Shown here: piece by piece, positions 51,847 to 59,025 of the stretch
How the letters are laid out: each line of letters begins with the position of its first letter
Numbering within the stretch: position 1 is the stretch's first letter
DNA from: Gemmatimonadota bacterium
Lineage (GTDB): Bacteria; Latescibacterota; UBA2968
Length of the DNA stretch: 59,025 nucleotides
Reading direction: 5' to 3'
Assembly (NCBI GenBank): GCA_002727195.1
Contig: PBWH01000005.1
Coordinates: 382,669-441,693 of the forward strand
The notes under the pieces: model-generated
The model's database searches: none
Seen by the model: only the letters and a program-made list of their open reading frames with translations
Told to the model about the DNA's origin: nothing
Made by a program: the position numbers and the translations under genes

Positions 51847-53169
51847 TCACTCCATCCGATCTGCCAGGCCTTGGAACGCCTCCCGCATTGCGTCATTGAT
51901 CCCCACCGCCACCGGACCGGGCCCATTCTTGCTATACGTGTTCGCCCGATCCACTTCATATCCCCCTTCGTGGATCAACTCGTCGGTCGGCATGTAGTTC
52001 CGCCCATCCTGGCAGTATCCCCACGCCACCAGGTCGGGATCATCGAGACACCCGCGCAGGAACGGCAGCCATTCAGACAATACCTCATTCGCCAGCCACG
52101 CCACACGGTGTCCCGGCGCCAGCTGAATTAATCCAACCGCCCAGGGGAGAAACCTCACCGGAGGAATCCCTGACTTCAGCCGATCGCGCCAGTAGGTGCC
52201 GAGATTCTGCTCGAGTTCCTCATCGCTTGCCGCAAGTCGCTCCCAGTGAGCGGGGTCGGGCAGGTCACTGTGATCCCGGGGCGTCATCGCGAATGTCGAA
52301 ACCGCACGCAGGTCCAGCTCGATCGTCGTGCCCAGGTCCAGAGCATCCGTAACGTTCTGTGCGATCTCGTTCCCGGTGGCCTCAACATCCTCGGGTACGG
52401 ACTTTCTGAACGCCTTGCGTTCGAAGTCAGCCAATCGCCGCGGTCGCACATTACCGGCAAGCCCCTGGATGAACTGCGCCTGTGTGCCCCGCCCGAGTGT
52501 TTCCTTGAGTTGGCGACGACACACACCCGGCCAGTCCGCCGAGATCCCGCTCCATGCGTATCCGTATACCATCACCGGATGACACCCGTAGTTGAACAAC
52601 ACACACCGGTCATCGCGAGTCTGTGCTTTCAGATCGAGCACCCACAGATCCGGGTTGTAATGCCCGTCGGGATTCGGCCCCATCCCCATCTGGCCGTCCG
52701 CTCCCCTGAGTCGCCGGTTGATCCCGATGTCTGACGACCCTCTGCACACAGAGACCGTCACCGGCTGGATGCGTTCGAGCGCTTCGAGCGCCATCTTCAA
52801 ACACCGCTCGATCAGGTCATCTTCGTATGCTTGCAGTTCTTCCGGCTTCTCTTTGACCGTCGCGTATCCCTCGAACCCCGACATCGGCCCGCTGTGTGTG
52901 TGCGAGAAGTTGATCAAGATTGCATCGAACGGAATCCCCGTCAGCGCCGACAACTCCTGCCTGAACCCGCTCGTCTGGGACCACGCCATCCCGATCATAT
53001 CGATCGACATCCACAGCGTTCGCCTCCCTTCCCCATCCTCAAGCACCACCACCTGCGCCGCCAACGGATCCAGCACTTCTTCACCCGGCGAGAACCGTGG
53101 CCCCCGCCCACCCATAGGCAGTCCAAGCGGCGGTGTCGAATCAATCTCTGCCCACCCAGCTCTACTCAT
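51847..53169 (-). CDS. Neutral/alkaline non-lysosomal ceramidase-like protein
   Basis: 440 residues. The start AEIDSTPPLGLPMGGRG and the block LINFSHTHSGPMSGF carry the zinc-site His-x-His of the ceramidase N-terminal domain. YGCHPVMVYGY supplies a second metal region, and GLAGNVRPRR is a conserved core. No signal peptide, unlike secreted ceramidases. Members cleave amides in ceramides or, in bacteria, other substrates. Start ATG 53169 has a weak AAAGAAA site upstream. Substrate unverified. Confidence 0.82.
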   Translation of the reverse strand: MSRAGWAEIDSTPPLGLPMGGRGPRFSPGEEVLDPLAAQVVVLEDGEGRRTLWMSIDMIGMAWSQTSGFRQELSALTGIPFDAILINFSHTHSGPMSGFEGYATVKEKPEELQAYEDDLIERCLKMALEALERIQPVTVSVCRGSSDIGINRRLRGADGQMGMGPNPDGHYNPDLWVLDLKAQTRDDRCVLFNYGCHPVMVYGYAWSGISADWPGVCRRQLKETLGRGTQAQFIQGLAGNVRPRRLADFERKAFRKSVPEDVEATGNEIAQNVTDALDLGTTIELDLRAVSTFAMTPRDHSDLPDPAHWERLAASDEELEQNLGTYWRDRLKSGIPPVRFLPWAVGLIQLAPGHRVAWLANEVLSEWLPFLRGCLDDPDLVAWGYCQDGRNYMPTDELIHEGGYEVDRANTYSKNGPGPVAVGINDAMREAFQGLADRME

Positions 53170-53270
53170 AAGTTTTCTTTACTTGTGAAGACGACCACGG
53201 GAAGAAGGACCTCATACCTAGCGATCTCTTTTTCTGGTAGGGCTAGCGGAGTCCAGCATCACCGCTCCCC

Positions 53271-53310
53271 ATTCCGTGTCATCCGTGTTTTCCGTTGTTC
53301 CATTGTTCTC
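53271..53310 (+). repeat. 9-base-period repeat, TTCCGTGTC type, several units
   Basis: Units ttccgtgtc atccgtgtt ttccgttgt tcc on the plus strand, between two minus-strand genes (ceramidase-like and LLM). Confidence 0.7.
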
Positions 53311-53328
53311 ACCTCAAAGAGGCGATAC

Positions 53329-53362
53329 AAAAAGAAACCCGCCAGACATTTCATCCGGCGGG
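53329..53362 (-). terminator. Rho-independent terminator of the LLM gene
   Basis: On the minus strand, cccgccgga and the partner arm tctggcggg form a nine-pair stem (one G-T pair) followed by tttcttttt. It lies 28 bases past the LLM stop, in the direction of its transcription. Confidence 0.8.
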
Positions 53363-53389
53363 CTATTCGTGTTTCCGTGTATGATCAGA

Positions 53390-54400
53390 TCATTTGAACG
53401 TGAGCGCCGGTTCCAGTGCTTGAGCCACCTCGGCAAGAATCTCCAACGATCGATGGCACGCCTCCGGATCGAATATGCGCACCGTCGTAATCAACTCGTC
53501 GGCCTCCGTCTGTCGCAGGAACCGACCGACCTGCGTCTGTACGGAATCCGCGGATCCTACAAACGAGTAATTCAGCTTGTTCTCCACCGCTGGAATCTCG
53601 TGCGCCTGCCAGTACTGGTTGATGTCGGGGATCGGTGGCCCGAACGGCTCACGCTTGCCCCGCATCATGTTGGTCGACGCCACCTGTTGCGACGTGAACA
53701 GATACTCAGCTTCCTCTTCCGTATCAGCAGCCACGACATTCATCGCCGCCATCGCGTAGGGCCTGTCCAGATACTCGGAAGGCTCGAACCTCAACCGATA
53801 CTCGTCCAGCGCGTGCATCAGGAAATCGGGCGCGAAGTGTGAGGCGAACGCATACGGCAGACCTAAATGAGCCGCCAGCTGCGCGCTGAACATACTCGAT
53901 CCGAGCAGCCAGATTGGCACACGAAGTCCTGCGCCTGGAACCGCTCGGACAGCCCGACTCTCCTCTGGCTCCTTGAAGTAGTGTTGAACCTCCATCACGT
54001 CGCGCGGAAAATCCTCTGGCGATCCGCCGAGAGTACGCCTCAGAGCGCGAGCCGTTCGCTGATCCGTCCCGGGTGCACGCCCCAACCCCAGGTCGATCCG
54101 CCCAGGGTACAGAGATTCCAGCGTCCCGAACTGCTCCGCGATCACCAACGGCGCGTGGTTAGGCAGCATAATCCCGCCCGACCCTACCCGAATCCGGTCG
54201 GTGGCTTCCGCCACGTGCCCGATCAGCACACTTGTCGCCGCGCTCCCGATCCCACTCATGTTGTGATGCTCGGCGAGCCAATAACGGGTATACCCCATCC
54301 GATCCGCCAGCTTCGCCTGCTCACGCATCAAGTCGAATGCCTGACCCGCATCTCCACCTTCGCGAATCGGCGCCAAATCAAGTATTGATATAGGAATCAT
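53390..54400 (-). CDS. LLM-class flavin-dependent monooxygenase-like protein
   Basis: 336 residues. Blocks typical of the bacterial luciferase-like family are [30 protein letters not shown] and [16 protein letters not shown]. These proteins use FMN from a reductase, or F420, to oxidise small molecules. The C-terminal [13 protein letters not shown] block also matches. No flavin reductase lies nearby. The ATG at 54400 lacks a clear Shine-Dalgarno. The intrinsic terminator downstream shows it ends its own transcript. Confidence 0.9.
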   Translation of the reverse strand: MIPISILDLAPIREGGDAGQAFDLMREQAKLADRMGYTRYWLAEHHNMSGIGSAATSVLIGHVAEATDRIRVGSGGIMLPNHAPLVIAEQFGTLESLYPGRIDLGLGRAPGTDQRTARALRRTLGGSPEDFPRDVMEVQHYFKEPEESRAVRAVPGAGLRVPIWLLGSSMFSAQLAAHLGLPYAFASHFAPDFLMHALDEYRLRFEPSEYLDRPYAMAAMNVVAADTEEEAEYLFTSQQVASTNMMRGKREPFGPPIPDINQYWQAHEIPAVENKLNYSFVGSADSVQTQVGRFLRQTEADELITTVRIFDPEACHRSLEILAEVAQALEPALTFK

Positions 54401-54445
54401 AGTTGCATTGATCGAGAATGCTCGGCGTCAGTTCGAGCGGAGCCT

Positions 54446-54470
54446 GCCCCTGCGTGCAATAAGCAGGGGC
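54446..54470. repeat. Palindrome, GCCCCTGC...GCAGGGGC type
   Basis: gcccctgc / gcaggggc with a nine-base loop, between the CoA-transferase stop and the LLM start. Could end the CoA-transferase transcript, but no T-run follows. Confidence 0.6.
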
Positions 54471-54492
54471 CGAGAACCGCCCATAACCTGGC

Positions 54493-55680
54493 CTACACAA
54501 CACCGCCTTTCGTCAGCTCTATCAGTTCCTGCTTCGAGACGCCCACCTCCCCCAACACCGCCTCCGTATCCTCACCCAGACTAGGCCCCCGCCGATGAGT
54601 CCGCCCATAGTCGCTCACCTTGATGGCTCCCGCCGTCTCTCGAACAGTCCCGAACTCCGGATGCTCCAGTTCCAGGACCATCCGATCTGCCTGCGGATCC
54701 TGAAACGCCTCCTCGACGCTGTTCACAGGCGCGCACGGCACTTCCCCCTTCAGACGATCCAGCCAGGTCTGCGTGGTCTGTTCCCGCGTCAGCTCCTTCA
54801 ACATCGGCACGAGCGTCTCCCGATGCGCCATCCGATCTGCCGAAGTCTTGAATCGTGGATCCTCCGCCAGTTCAGGCGCCCCCAAAATCCGCACGAGGTT
54901 CTGGTAGAACTTTTCCTTGGCACACATCACAACCAGCCAACCATCCTGAGTCGGAAGCACCTGTGACGGGATCTGCGATGGATGGGACGAATCGGGCATC
55001 CGTTTCGGCTCGTATCCCTTGCTCAGGTGCCAAGCGCCAACATACCCGAGCAGCGACAGCGCCGTATCGAACAGGCTCACGTCCACGTCGCACCCCGCTC
55101 CCGTTTCTTTCGCTCGGTGGATGGCGCTGACCATACCCAGGGCTGCCAGAACCCCCGCATTCAGATCCACGAGGGACAGCCCCGATTTCGTCGGAGGAGA
55201 ATTCGGCTCCCCTGTGATGCTCATCCAGCCGGCATACCCCTGCATCAGGTAATCGTATCCGGGCTCCCCGGCACGCTCCCCCCCGCGACCAAAGGCCGAC
55301 AGGGAGCAACAAACGATTGTTGGATGAGTCGTCTTCAAAGCTGGATAGTCGAGGCCGAGCTTGCTCGGTAGGTCTCCCCGAAGATTGTTGTAGACGCCAT
55401 CAGCCGTCTTCACGAGTTCTCGGAGGAGTTCCCGTCCACGTTCGTGCTGAAGGTTGAGCGTGATGCTCTTCTTGTTCCGGTTGAAGCTCTGGAAGTAGAC
55501 GCTGTCCTGATCGCACGTGTAGGGTGGAATGTATCGCGCGACATCCCCACCTGTTTCCGGATTCTCGACCTTGATCACCTCTGCCCCGAGGTCCGCCAGC
55601 ATCATCGTCCCCCACGGCCCCGCACCAAACTGCTCGACGGCAAGGATCCGAATCCCTTCGAGAGGCCCTCGACTGCTCAT
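54493..55680 (-). CDS. CaiB/BaiF (family III) CoA-transferase
   Basis: 395 residues. Blocks are ILAVEQFGAGPWGTMMLADL, FNRNKKSITLNLQH and SLVDLNAGVLAALG, the last with the likely catalytic Asp. This is a second member distinct from the one at 10850. Its ATG overlaps the MaoC stop by three bases, so CoA transfer and hydration are coupled. A CoA-transferase with a MaoC hydratase recalls mesaconyl-CoA / methylmalyl-CoA type pathways, but no other gene of that route is here. Substrate unknown. Confidence 0.9.
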   Translation of the reverse strand: MSSRGPLEGIRILAVEQFGAGPWGTMMLADLGAEVIKVENPETGGDVARYIPPYTCDQDSVYFQSFNRNKKSITLNLQHERGRELLRELVKTADGVYNNLRGDLPSKLGLDYPALKTTHPTIVCCSLSAFGRGGERAGEPGYDYLMQGYAGWMSITGEPNSPPTKSGLSLVDLNAGVLAALGMVSAIHRAKETGAGCDVDVSLFDTALSLLGYVGAWHLSKGYEPKRMPDSSHPSQIPSQVLPTQDGWLVVMCAKEKFYQNLVRILGAPELAEDPRFKTSADRMAHRETLVPMLKELTREQTTQTWLDRLKGEVPCAPVNSVEEAFQDPQADRMVLELEHPEFGTVRETAGAIKVSDYGRTHRRGPSLGEDTEAVLGEVGVSKQELIELTKGGVV

Positions 55681-56201
55681 TCGTCCACCGTCGGAAATCG
55701 ATCTCGCCCCGGTGCCGAATCCCGCTTGTAGACCATCACACTCCGCTTCAGGTCAATCACCACCTTGCCGTCCTGGTTGATCCCTCTCGTCCGAACGCTC
55801 ACGATCCCCGCTTCAGGATAGGTATTCGACTCACGCTTCGACAGAACCTCCGTCTCGCAATACAGGGTATCTCCGATAAACACCGGATTCGGCAACTTCA
55901 CCTCTTCCCATCCCAGATTCGCCATCGCATTCTGACTCACATCGGTAACGCTCATCCCCACCACGAGAGCCAGCGTAAAAGTGCTGTTCACGAGAATCCG
56001 CTCCCACTTCGTATCCTTCGCCAGCTCCGCATCGAAATGCAGTGGGTTCGTATTCATCGTCAGATGCGTGAACATCGAATTGTCGGTCTCGGTTACCGTC
56101 CGCCCGTTCGGATACCGATACACATCTCCGACTTCGAAGTCCTCAAGGTACCGCCCTACCCACCCATCGCCGACGCCACCCTTGCTTTGGTCATTTGTCA
56201 T
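55677..56201 (-). CDS. MaoC-like (hot-dog fold) dehydratase
   Basis: 174 residues. The signature TNPLHFDAELA around residue 51 is the hydratase-2 motif, with the catalytic Asp/His arrangement of R-specific enoyl-CoA hydratases. FTLALVVGMSVTD and ANLGWEEVKLPNPVFIGDTL complete the fold. The first ten residues (MTNDQSKGGV) are encoded by a TTGGTCA heptamer repeat, so the translated start may be derived from it or lie downstream; no ribosome-binding site is visible. Coupled with the CoA-transferase. Confidence 0.85.
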   Translation of the reverse strand: MTNDQSKGGVGDGWVGRYLEDFEVGDVYRYPNGRTVTETDNSMFTHLTMNTNPLHFDAELAKDTKWERILVNSTFTLALVVGMSVTDVSQNAMANLGWEEVKLPNPVFIGDTLYCETEVLSKRESNTYPEAGIVSVRTRGINQDGKVVIDLKRSVMVYKRDSAPGRDRFPTVDE

Positions 56202-56215
56202 TAGTCACTGGCCAC
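56187..56215 (+). repeat. Heptamer repeat, TTGGTCA type over a start codon
   Basis: ttggtcatttgtcattagtc then actggcca on the plus strand, covering the start codon of the minus-strand MaoC gene. A direct example of a repeat supplying the first codons of a gene. Confidence 0.7.
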
Positions 56216-56261
56216 TGTGTCGCTTGTAATTTCTGGATGTCTCGAAGACATCTCCGTGCTT

Positions 56262-56295
56262 TCATTCCGTGTGCTCCGTATCTTCCGTGGTTCCA
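56262..56295 (+). repeat. 9-base-period repeat, TTCCGTGTG type
   Basis: Units attccgtgt gctccgtat cttccgtgg ttcc, between the MaoC gene and the decayed glycosidase, about 65 bases upstream of the heptamer repeat at 56354. Confidence 0.65.
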
Positions 56296-56353
56296 TCCTG
56301 CGGGGCACGGACGGTCTCCGGAGCTCAGCCCTTGAGGTAATCCCGCCTATGCT

Positions 56354-56382
56354 TTTGTCACTGGTCGTTGGTCACTAAATAG
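56354..56382 (+). repeat. Heptamer repeat at the end of a pseudogene
   Basis: ttgtcactggtcgttggtca then ctaaatag. The repeat replaces the end of the decayed glycosidase and supplies its stop codon on the minus strand (LVTNDQ then stop). Confidence 0.65.
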
Positions 56383-56390
56383 TACCGTCC

Positions 56391-57030
56391 ATTCTTCACC
56401 CACGTCTCTGACCTCGACCAACAGTCTTCGGCCACTAAGCTCTCCTGGTTGGTTCGCTCCGCTATCTCCAGCCACTCCCGATCACCAAGCTCCCTGAGGA
56501 TCGGATCGTGCGGGTCGAACCGATTGAAGGTATATATCCCATTTACGCCAGCCCGCCAAGCATTCAGCACTTCCCCTCACAACACCTTGATGTCCGTCTC
56601 TGCATTGGGCAAGCCGCTATCCATCAGTCACCTCGCCACCATCCCTGCATATACGGGCGTGTCATACTGAAGCCCCAGCGTAACGAGATGATCCCAGGGA
56701 TCCAGCTTGAAGTAACCACTACCAGTCACGATGTCGACAAGATCTTCACCTAGCAAGGTATGCAGATCGATGCCAAGTGCCCTGCAATAGCCGATCGAAT
56801 CGGAGACTCGAATCGCCAGGAGGAAGGGACGCCCTCTACGCGCTGCGACCTTTTCTGCGACACCGCTTACTCGGCGAAAAAGATCGCTGATCTGACCGCG
56901 CTCCTCGTCCGAAACATCCTCCCCGAGCATGGACGCGTCCAGTCGCTTCCTCGAGATTCGCTGCCCAATCATCGACACCCTTGTCAGCACCGGTGCGAAG
57001 CTCTGTTTCCTCACTCTTGTGTGTATAAAA
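56391..57030 (-). pseudogene. Decayed TIM-barrel glycosidase-like gene
   Basis: In one frame: RKRLDASMLGEDVSDEER, RGRPFLLAIRVSDSIGYCRA, VDIVTGSGYFKLDPWDHLV, VYAGMVAR, then a TGA at 56628 followed by LMDSGLPNAETDIKVL, a TGA at 56577, and GEVLNAWRAGVNGIYTFNRF. At the second TGA relatives have Arg (WRGEAMNAW), so it is a CGA-to-TGA mutation. The gene then runs into a heptamer repeat. The upstream part (to about 57350) can be read in another frame (MSRVLASLDGLTPEWLPETF) but is not assignable. Probably once a polysaccharide-active enzyme. Confidence 0.6.
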
Positions 57031-57360
57031 ATGGAAGACACCCGTGCAGTAGAAAACCGATTCGACACTACCCGCGGACAGATATCCCTCCCGGTGGAAG
57101 GTCTCCGGCAACCACTCTGGAGTGAGGCCGTCGAGGCTTGCGAGCACGCGAGACATAGGGGTCCTCCCAAACGGATACGGCGTCATCCTACACCTCTGCC
57201 CAACCAAGGCCGCATCCATGATAGACTTAGTCGGAAGCACAGCGCAAATCACCTGGCCTGGCAAGACATTTGGCTGCGTCGGAAGTGCTTTCCTTCCACC
57301 AACTGTGCGGCTATCATCCTTGGACTTTGATCCATGATCATTCTCCATCGGGAGCGATAG
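57031..57360. other. Region with possible upstream remnant, no clear gene
   Basis: The minus-strand frame to 57348 (VLASLDGLTPEWLPETFHRE, SVESVFYCTGVFHFYTHKSE) could be the decayed upstream part of the glycosidase-like pseudogene. No domain is recognised. A GGGAG site 6 bases before the desaturase ATG sits at the right edge. Confidence 0.35.
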
Positions 57361-58515
57361 ATGAGCACAGAATGGAGACCCCTTTCGGAAGTTCGCGAAG
57401 ACCTTCGCGTCGAGTGGTATCGATCGCCCTTACCTTCGGGCAGGTTGCGCGAGTTGTCACGTCGAAACGACCTCCAGGGCTGGTTCCAAACCGGCGGTCA
57501 CTTGGCGCTCTTCCTCTGCACGGGCTACCTCTGCTACCAGTTCTGGCTCGTCGAGCAATGGATAGGCTTCGCTGCGTGCCTGTTGCTGCACGGAACGGTC
57601 GGCTCCTTCTTCTCGGGTGTGGCCCCCCACGAACTCGGCCACGGCACCGTATTCCGCACAAGGTGGTTAAATAAGTTCTTCCTCTACCTGTTCAGTCTTT
57701 TCAGCTGGTGGGACATCTACGACTACGGCAGCAGTCACACCTACCACCACCGCTATACGCAGTATGTCGAAGGGGACCGGGAAAACGTCTATCCCCTTGT
57801 CCCGTCTCTCGCACCCTTCGCCCTGCTCCAACTCTTCACGGTAAACCTGTTCTCCGTCCCAGGACGGAACTTCAGCAAGGGCGGGCTGTTCTCCACCGTG
57901 TTCATCACCATTAAATCTGCCCTGGGTATCGTCGGCTCCACGGAGAACGTCAGCCGAGAGTGGATTGACGCACTCCACAACGACCAGCCCGCTGAGCGCG
58001 ACAGATCCAAATGGTGGTCACGTCTCCAGCTGCTCTTTCACGGTTCTCTGCTTGCCGGTTCACTATCAGCCGATCTTTGGGTCCTGCCGATCCTTCTCTC
58101 CACCTTCCCTTTCATCGGTAACTGGCTGGTCTACTTCGTTGGAACCACCCAACACTGTGGTCTGCGCGGCGACATACCCGACTTCCGCAAAAACACCCGC
58201 TCGACCAGGATCAACCCGATCGCATCCTTCCTTTACTGGCGGATGAACTGGCACACCGAGCACCATATGTATGCGGGCGTCCCCTGCTACAACCTGAAGA
58301 AGCTGGCGGAGGAGATCGCCGACGACATGCCCGAACCGAAATCGACGATTGGTGCCTGGAAAGAGATGCGGGAGATCTGGCACAAACAGCAGGCAGACCC
58401 AACCTACCAGTACGACATGCCTCTCCCTGCACCCGCCAAACAGACCCGCTCCGACAAAGTGGACGAAGACCTCGAAGGCTCAATCGGCGAACTCGCACCC
58501 GAAGGCCTCAGATAA
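57361..58515 (+). CDS. Membrane fatty-acid desaturase-like protein
   Basis: 384 residues with the three His boxes of membrane di-iron desaturases: H90-E-L-G-H94, H126-x-x-H129-H130 (SSHTYHHRY) and H-T-E-H-H-M-Y near residue 299, plus QHCG near residue 262. Several membrane helices surround them. Members introduce double bonds or hydroxyl groups into acyl chains or other lipids. GGGAG precedes ATG 57361 by 6 bases. The C-terminal ~40 residues are a charged tail. Its redox partner is not in the window. Confidence 0.9.
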   Translation: MSTEWRPLSEVREDLRVEWYRSPLPSGRLRELSRRNDLQGWFQTGGHLALFLCTGYLCYQFWLVEQWIGFAACLLLHGTVGSFFSGVAPHELGHGTVFRTRWLNKFFLYLFSLFSWWDIYDYGSSHTYHHRYTQYVEGDRENVYPLVPSLAPFALLQLFTVNLFSVPGRNFSKGGLFSTVFITIKSALGIVGSTENVSREWIDALHNDQPAERDRSKWWSRLQLLFHGSLLAGSLSADLWVLPILLSTFPFIGNWLVYFVGTTQHCGLRGDIPDFRKNTRSTRINPIASFLYWRMNWHTEHHMYAGVPCYNLKKLAEEIADDMPEPKSTIGAWKEMREIWHKQQADPTYQYDMPLPAPAKQTRSDKVDEDLEGSIGELAPEGLR

Positions 58516-58609
58516 GCACCGTGTGTTCGAGTAAACCGGACGACAGTTCGGCTATATCGAGAACCGGTCATATACCAGCAGGCAGATCGAGCTAACGCCA
58601 CCCGCGCTT

Positions 58610-59025
58610 ATGATCATCACTGACGTCATCATCCACCGACTGGTCTCACCCGTCACGCGCCGCTACCGGAACTGTGTCTCCGAGTGGATCGAAGCACGAC
58701 CCGCCATTCTCGTAGAGGTCCTCACCGACAACGGACTGACCGGATGGGGCGAACCCGTGGCCGAGCCGTCACGTGTCAGCATCGAGGCCCACGTAATCGG
58801 CAGGAGCCCATTCGACTATGAGGTGATCTACGATCGTCTATCTGAGAAGGAGAGTCCGGCTTCTGCGTGCGGAATCGAGATGGCCCTGTGGGATTTGATG
58901 GGCAAGCATCTCGAAATGCCCGTCTGGCAGCTCTTGGGCGGGGCGAATCGAGATCGCGTACCCGCCTACGCCAGCGGCTTCTTCAACCGCGAAGGTCTGG
59001 ACCACGTCGCTGATGTGGTGGACGA
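58610..59025 (+). CDS. Mandelate racemase / muconate lactonizing enzyme family protein, N-terminal part
   Basis: Reads MIITDVIIHRLVSPVTRRYR onward without a stop to the window edge (about 138 residues). The capping domain and the barrel entry ASACGIEMALWDLMGKHLEM and PVWQLLGGANRDRVPAYASG match the family. The catalytic residues lie beyond the window. ATG 58610 is the first reasonable start; no strong ribosome-binding site is seen. Third family member in the window (with 32030 and the pseudogene at 4825). Confidence 0.85.
   Translation, partial: MIITDVIIHRLVSPVTRRYRNCVSEWIEARPAILVEVLTDNGLTGWGEPVAEPSRVSIEAHVIGRSPFDYEVIYDRLSEKESPASACGIEMALWDLMGKHLEMPVWQLLGGANRDRVPAYASGFFNREGLDHVADVVD

Noticed and set aside
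34434-56630. TGA codons inside conserved frames (35181, 56577, 56628) as possible recoding of TGA to an amino acid
   Set aside because: TGA ends many intact genes here and forms ATGA/GTGA overlaps (3848, 12031, 19878, 55677). Another decayed gene has TAG instead. Nonsense mutation is the simpler explanation.
1-59025. CRISPR arrays, tRNA or rRNA genes, and prophage regions
   Set aside because: None seen. Repeats lack unique spacers of constant length, no cloverleaf was recognised, and there are no phage structural or integrase genes.

Overview
The window comes from a bacterial chromosome of moderately high GC content. Its gene content suggests a Poribacteria-like or related marine / sponge-associated heterotroph: many phytanoyl-CoA-dioxygenase (PhyH) proteins, arylsulfatases, Gfo/Idh/MocA oxidoreductases, enolase-superfamily enzymes, beta-propeller glycosidase-like proteins and a DUF6785-type membrane protein. 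This assignment rests on recognising families by eye, because no rRNA or marker gene is present. No tRNA, rRNA, CRISPR array, transposase or integrase was seen. Genes are mostly monocistronic or in two- to four-gene overlapping sets, with a long plus-strand run (1-28 kb) and mixed strands after that.

Layout. 1-9 kb: sugar-mutarotase fragment, GNAT, TauD-type dioxygenase, M81 (MlrC-like) peptidase overlapping an Rsm22-type methyltransferase, a deleted enolase-superfamily pseudogene, a GH32-like protein, an oxidoreductase and a decayed secreted protein. 9-15 kb: a tandem-duplicated PhyH protein, CaiB-type CoA-transferase plus enoyl-CoA hydratase, and a lyase-like alpha/alpha-barrel protein. 15-28 kb: DUF6785-like membrane protein, sulfatase-sulfatase-MFS-PhyH cluster, P-loop ATPase, oxidoreductase, FKBP, a third sulfatase, SGNH hydrolase, beta-propeller. 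28-40 kb: PhyH pair, GH43-like proteins, enolase-superfamily dehydratase, MDR dehydrogenase, DUF2961 (GH172-like) pseudogene, rlmA, NHL protein, oxidoreductase, PhyH. 40-50 kb: MFS, DUF1349-like protein, M28 peptidase, frameshifted methyltransferase, mannonate dehydratase, GH43-like protein, Rieske ferredoxin, rhaM, Nramp-like transporter. 50-59 kb: frameshifted amidohydrolase, PhyH, ceramidase-like protein, LLM monooxygenase, CoA-transferase/MaoC pair, decayed glycosidase, fatty-acid desaturase and the start of another enolase-superfamily gene.

Taken together the genes read as a scavenging toolkit for sulfated and acidic polysaccharides. Sulfatases, GH32/GH43/GH172-like proteins and a lyase-like protein would release sugars and sugar acids. 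Mannonate dehydratase, enolase-superfamily enzymes, rhamnose mutarotase and dehydrogenases would process them, and MFS/Nramp-like transporters would move substrates. This is inference from families, not a demonstrated pathway.

Two features stand out. First, of six PhyH loci only one (21143) keeps the canonical His-x-Asp iron motif. Two carry His-x-Gly, the substitution known from iron/2-oxoglutarate halogenases. Second, the intergenic spaces are filled with short dispersed repeats: a 9-base-period family, three 7-base-period families and several palindrome types. The periodic families read almost always on the same (+) strand whatever the direction of the flanking gene, and often sit immediately against start codons. 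Seven degraded genes show that this region is actively losing accessory genes.
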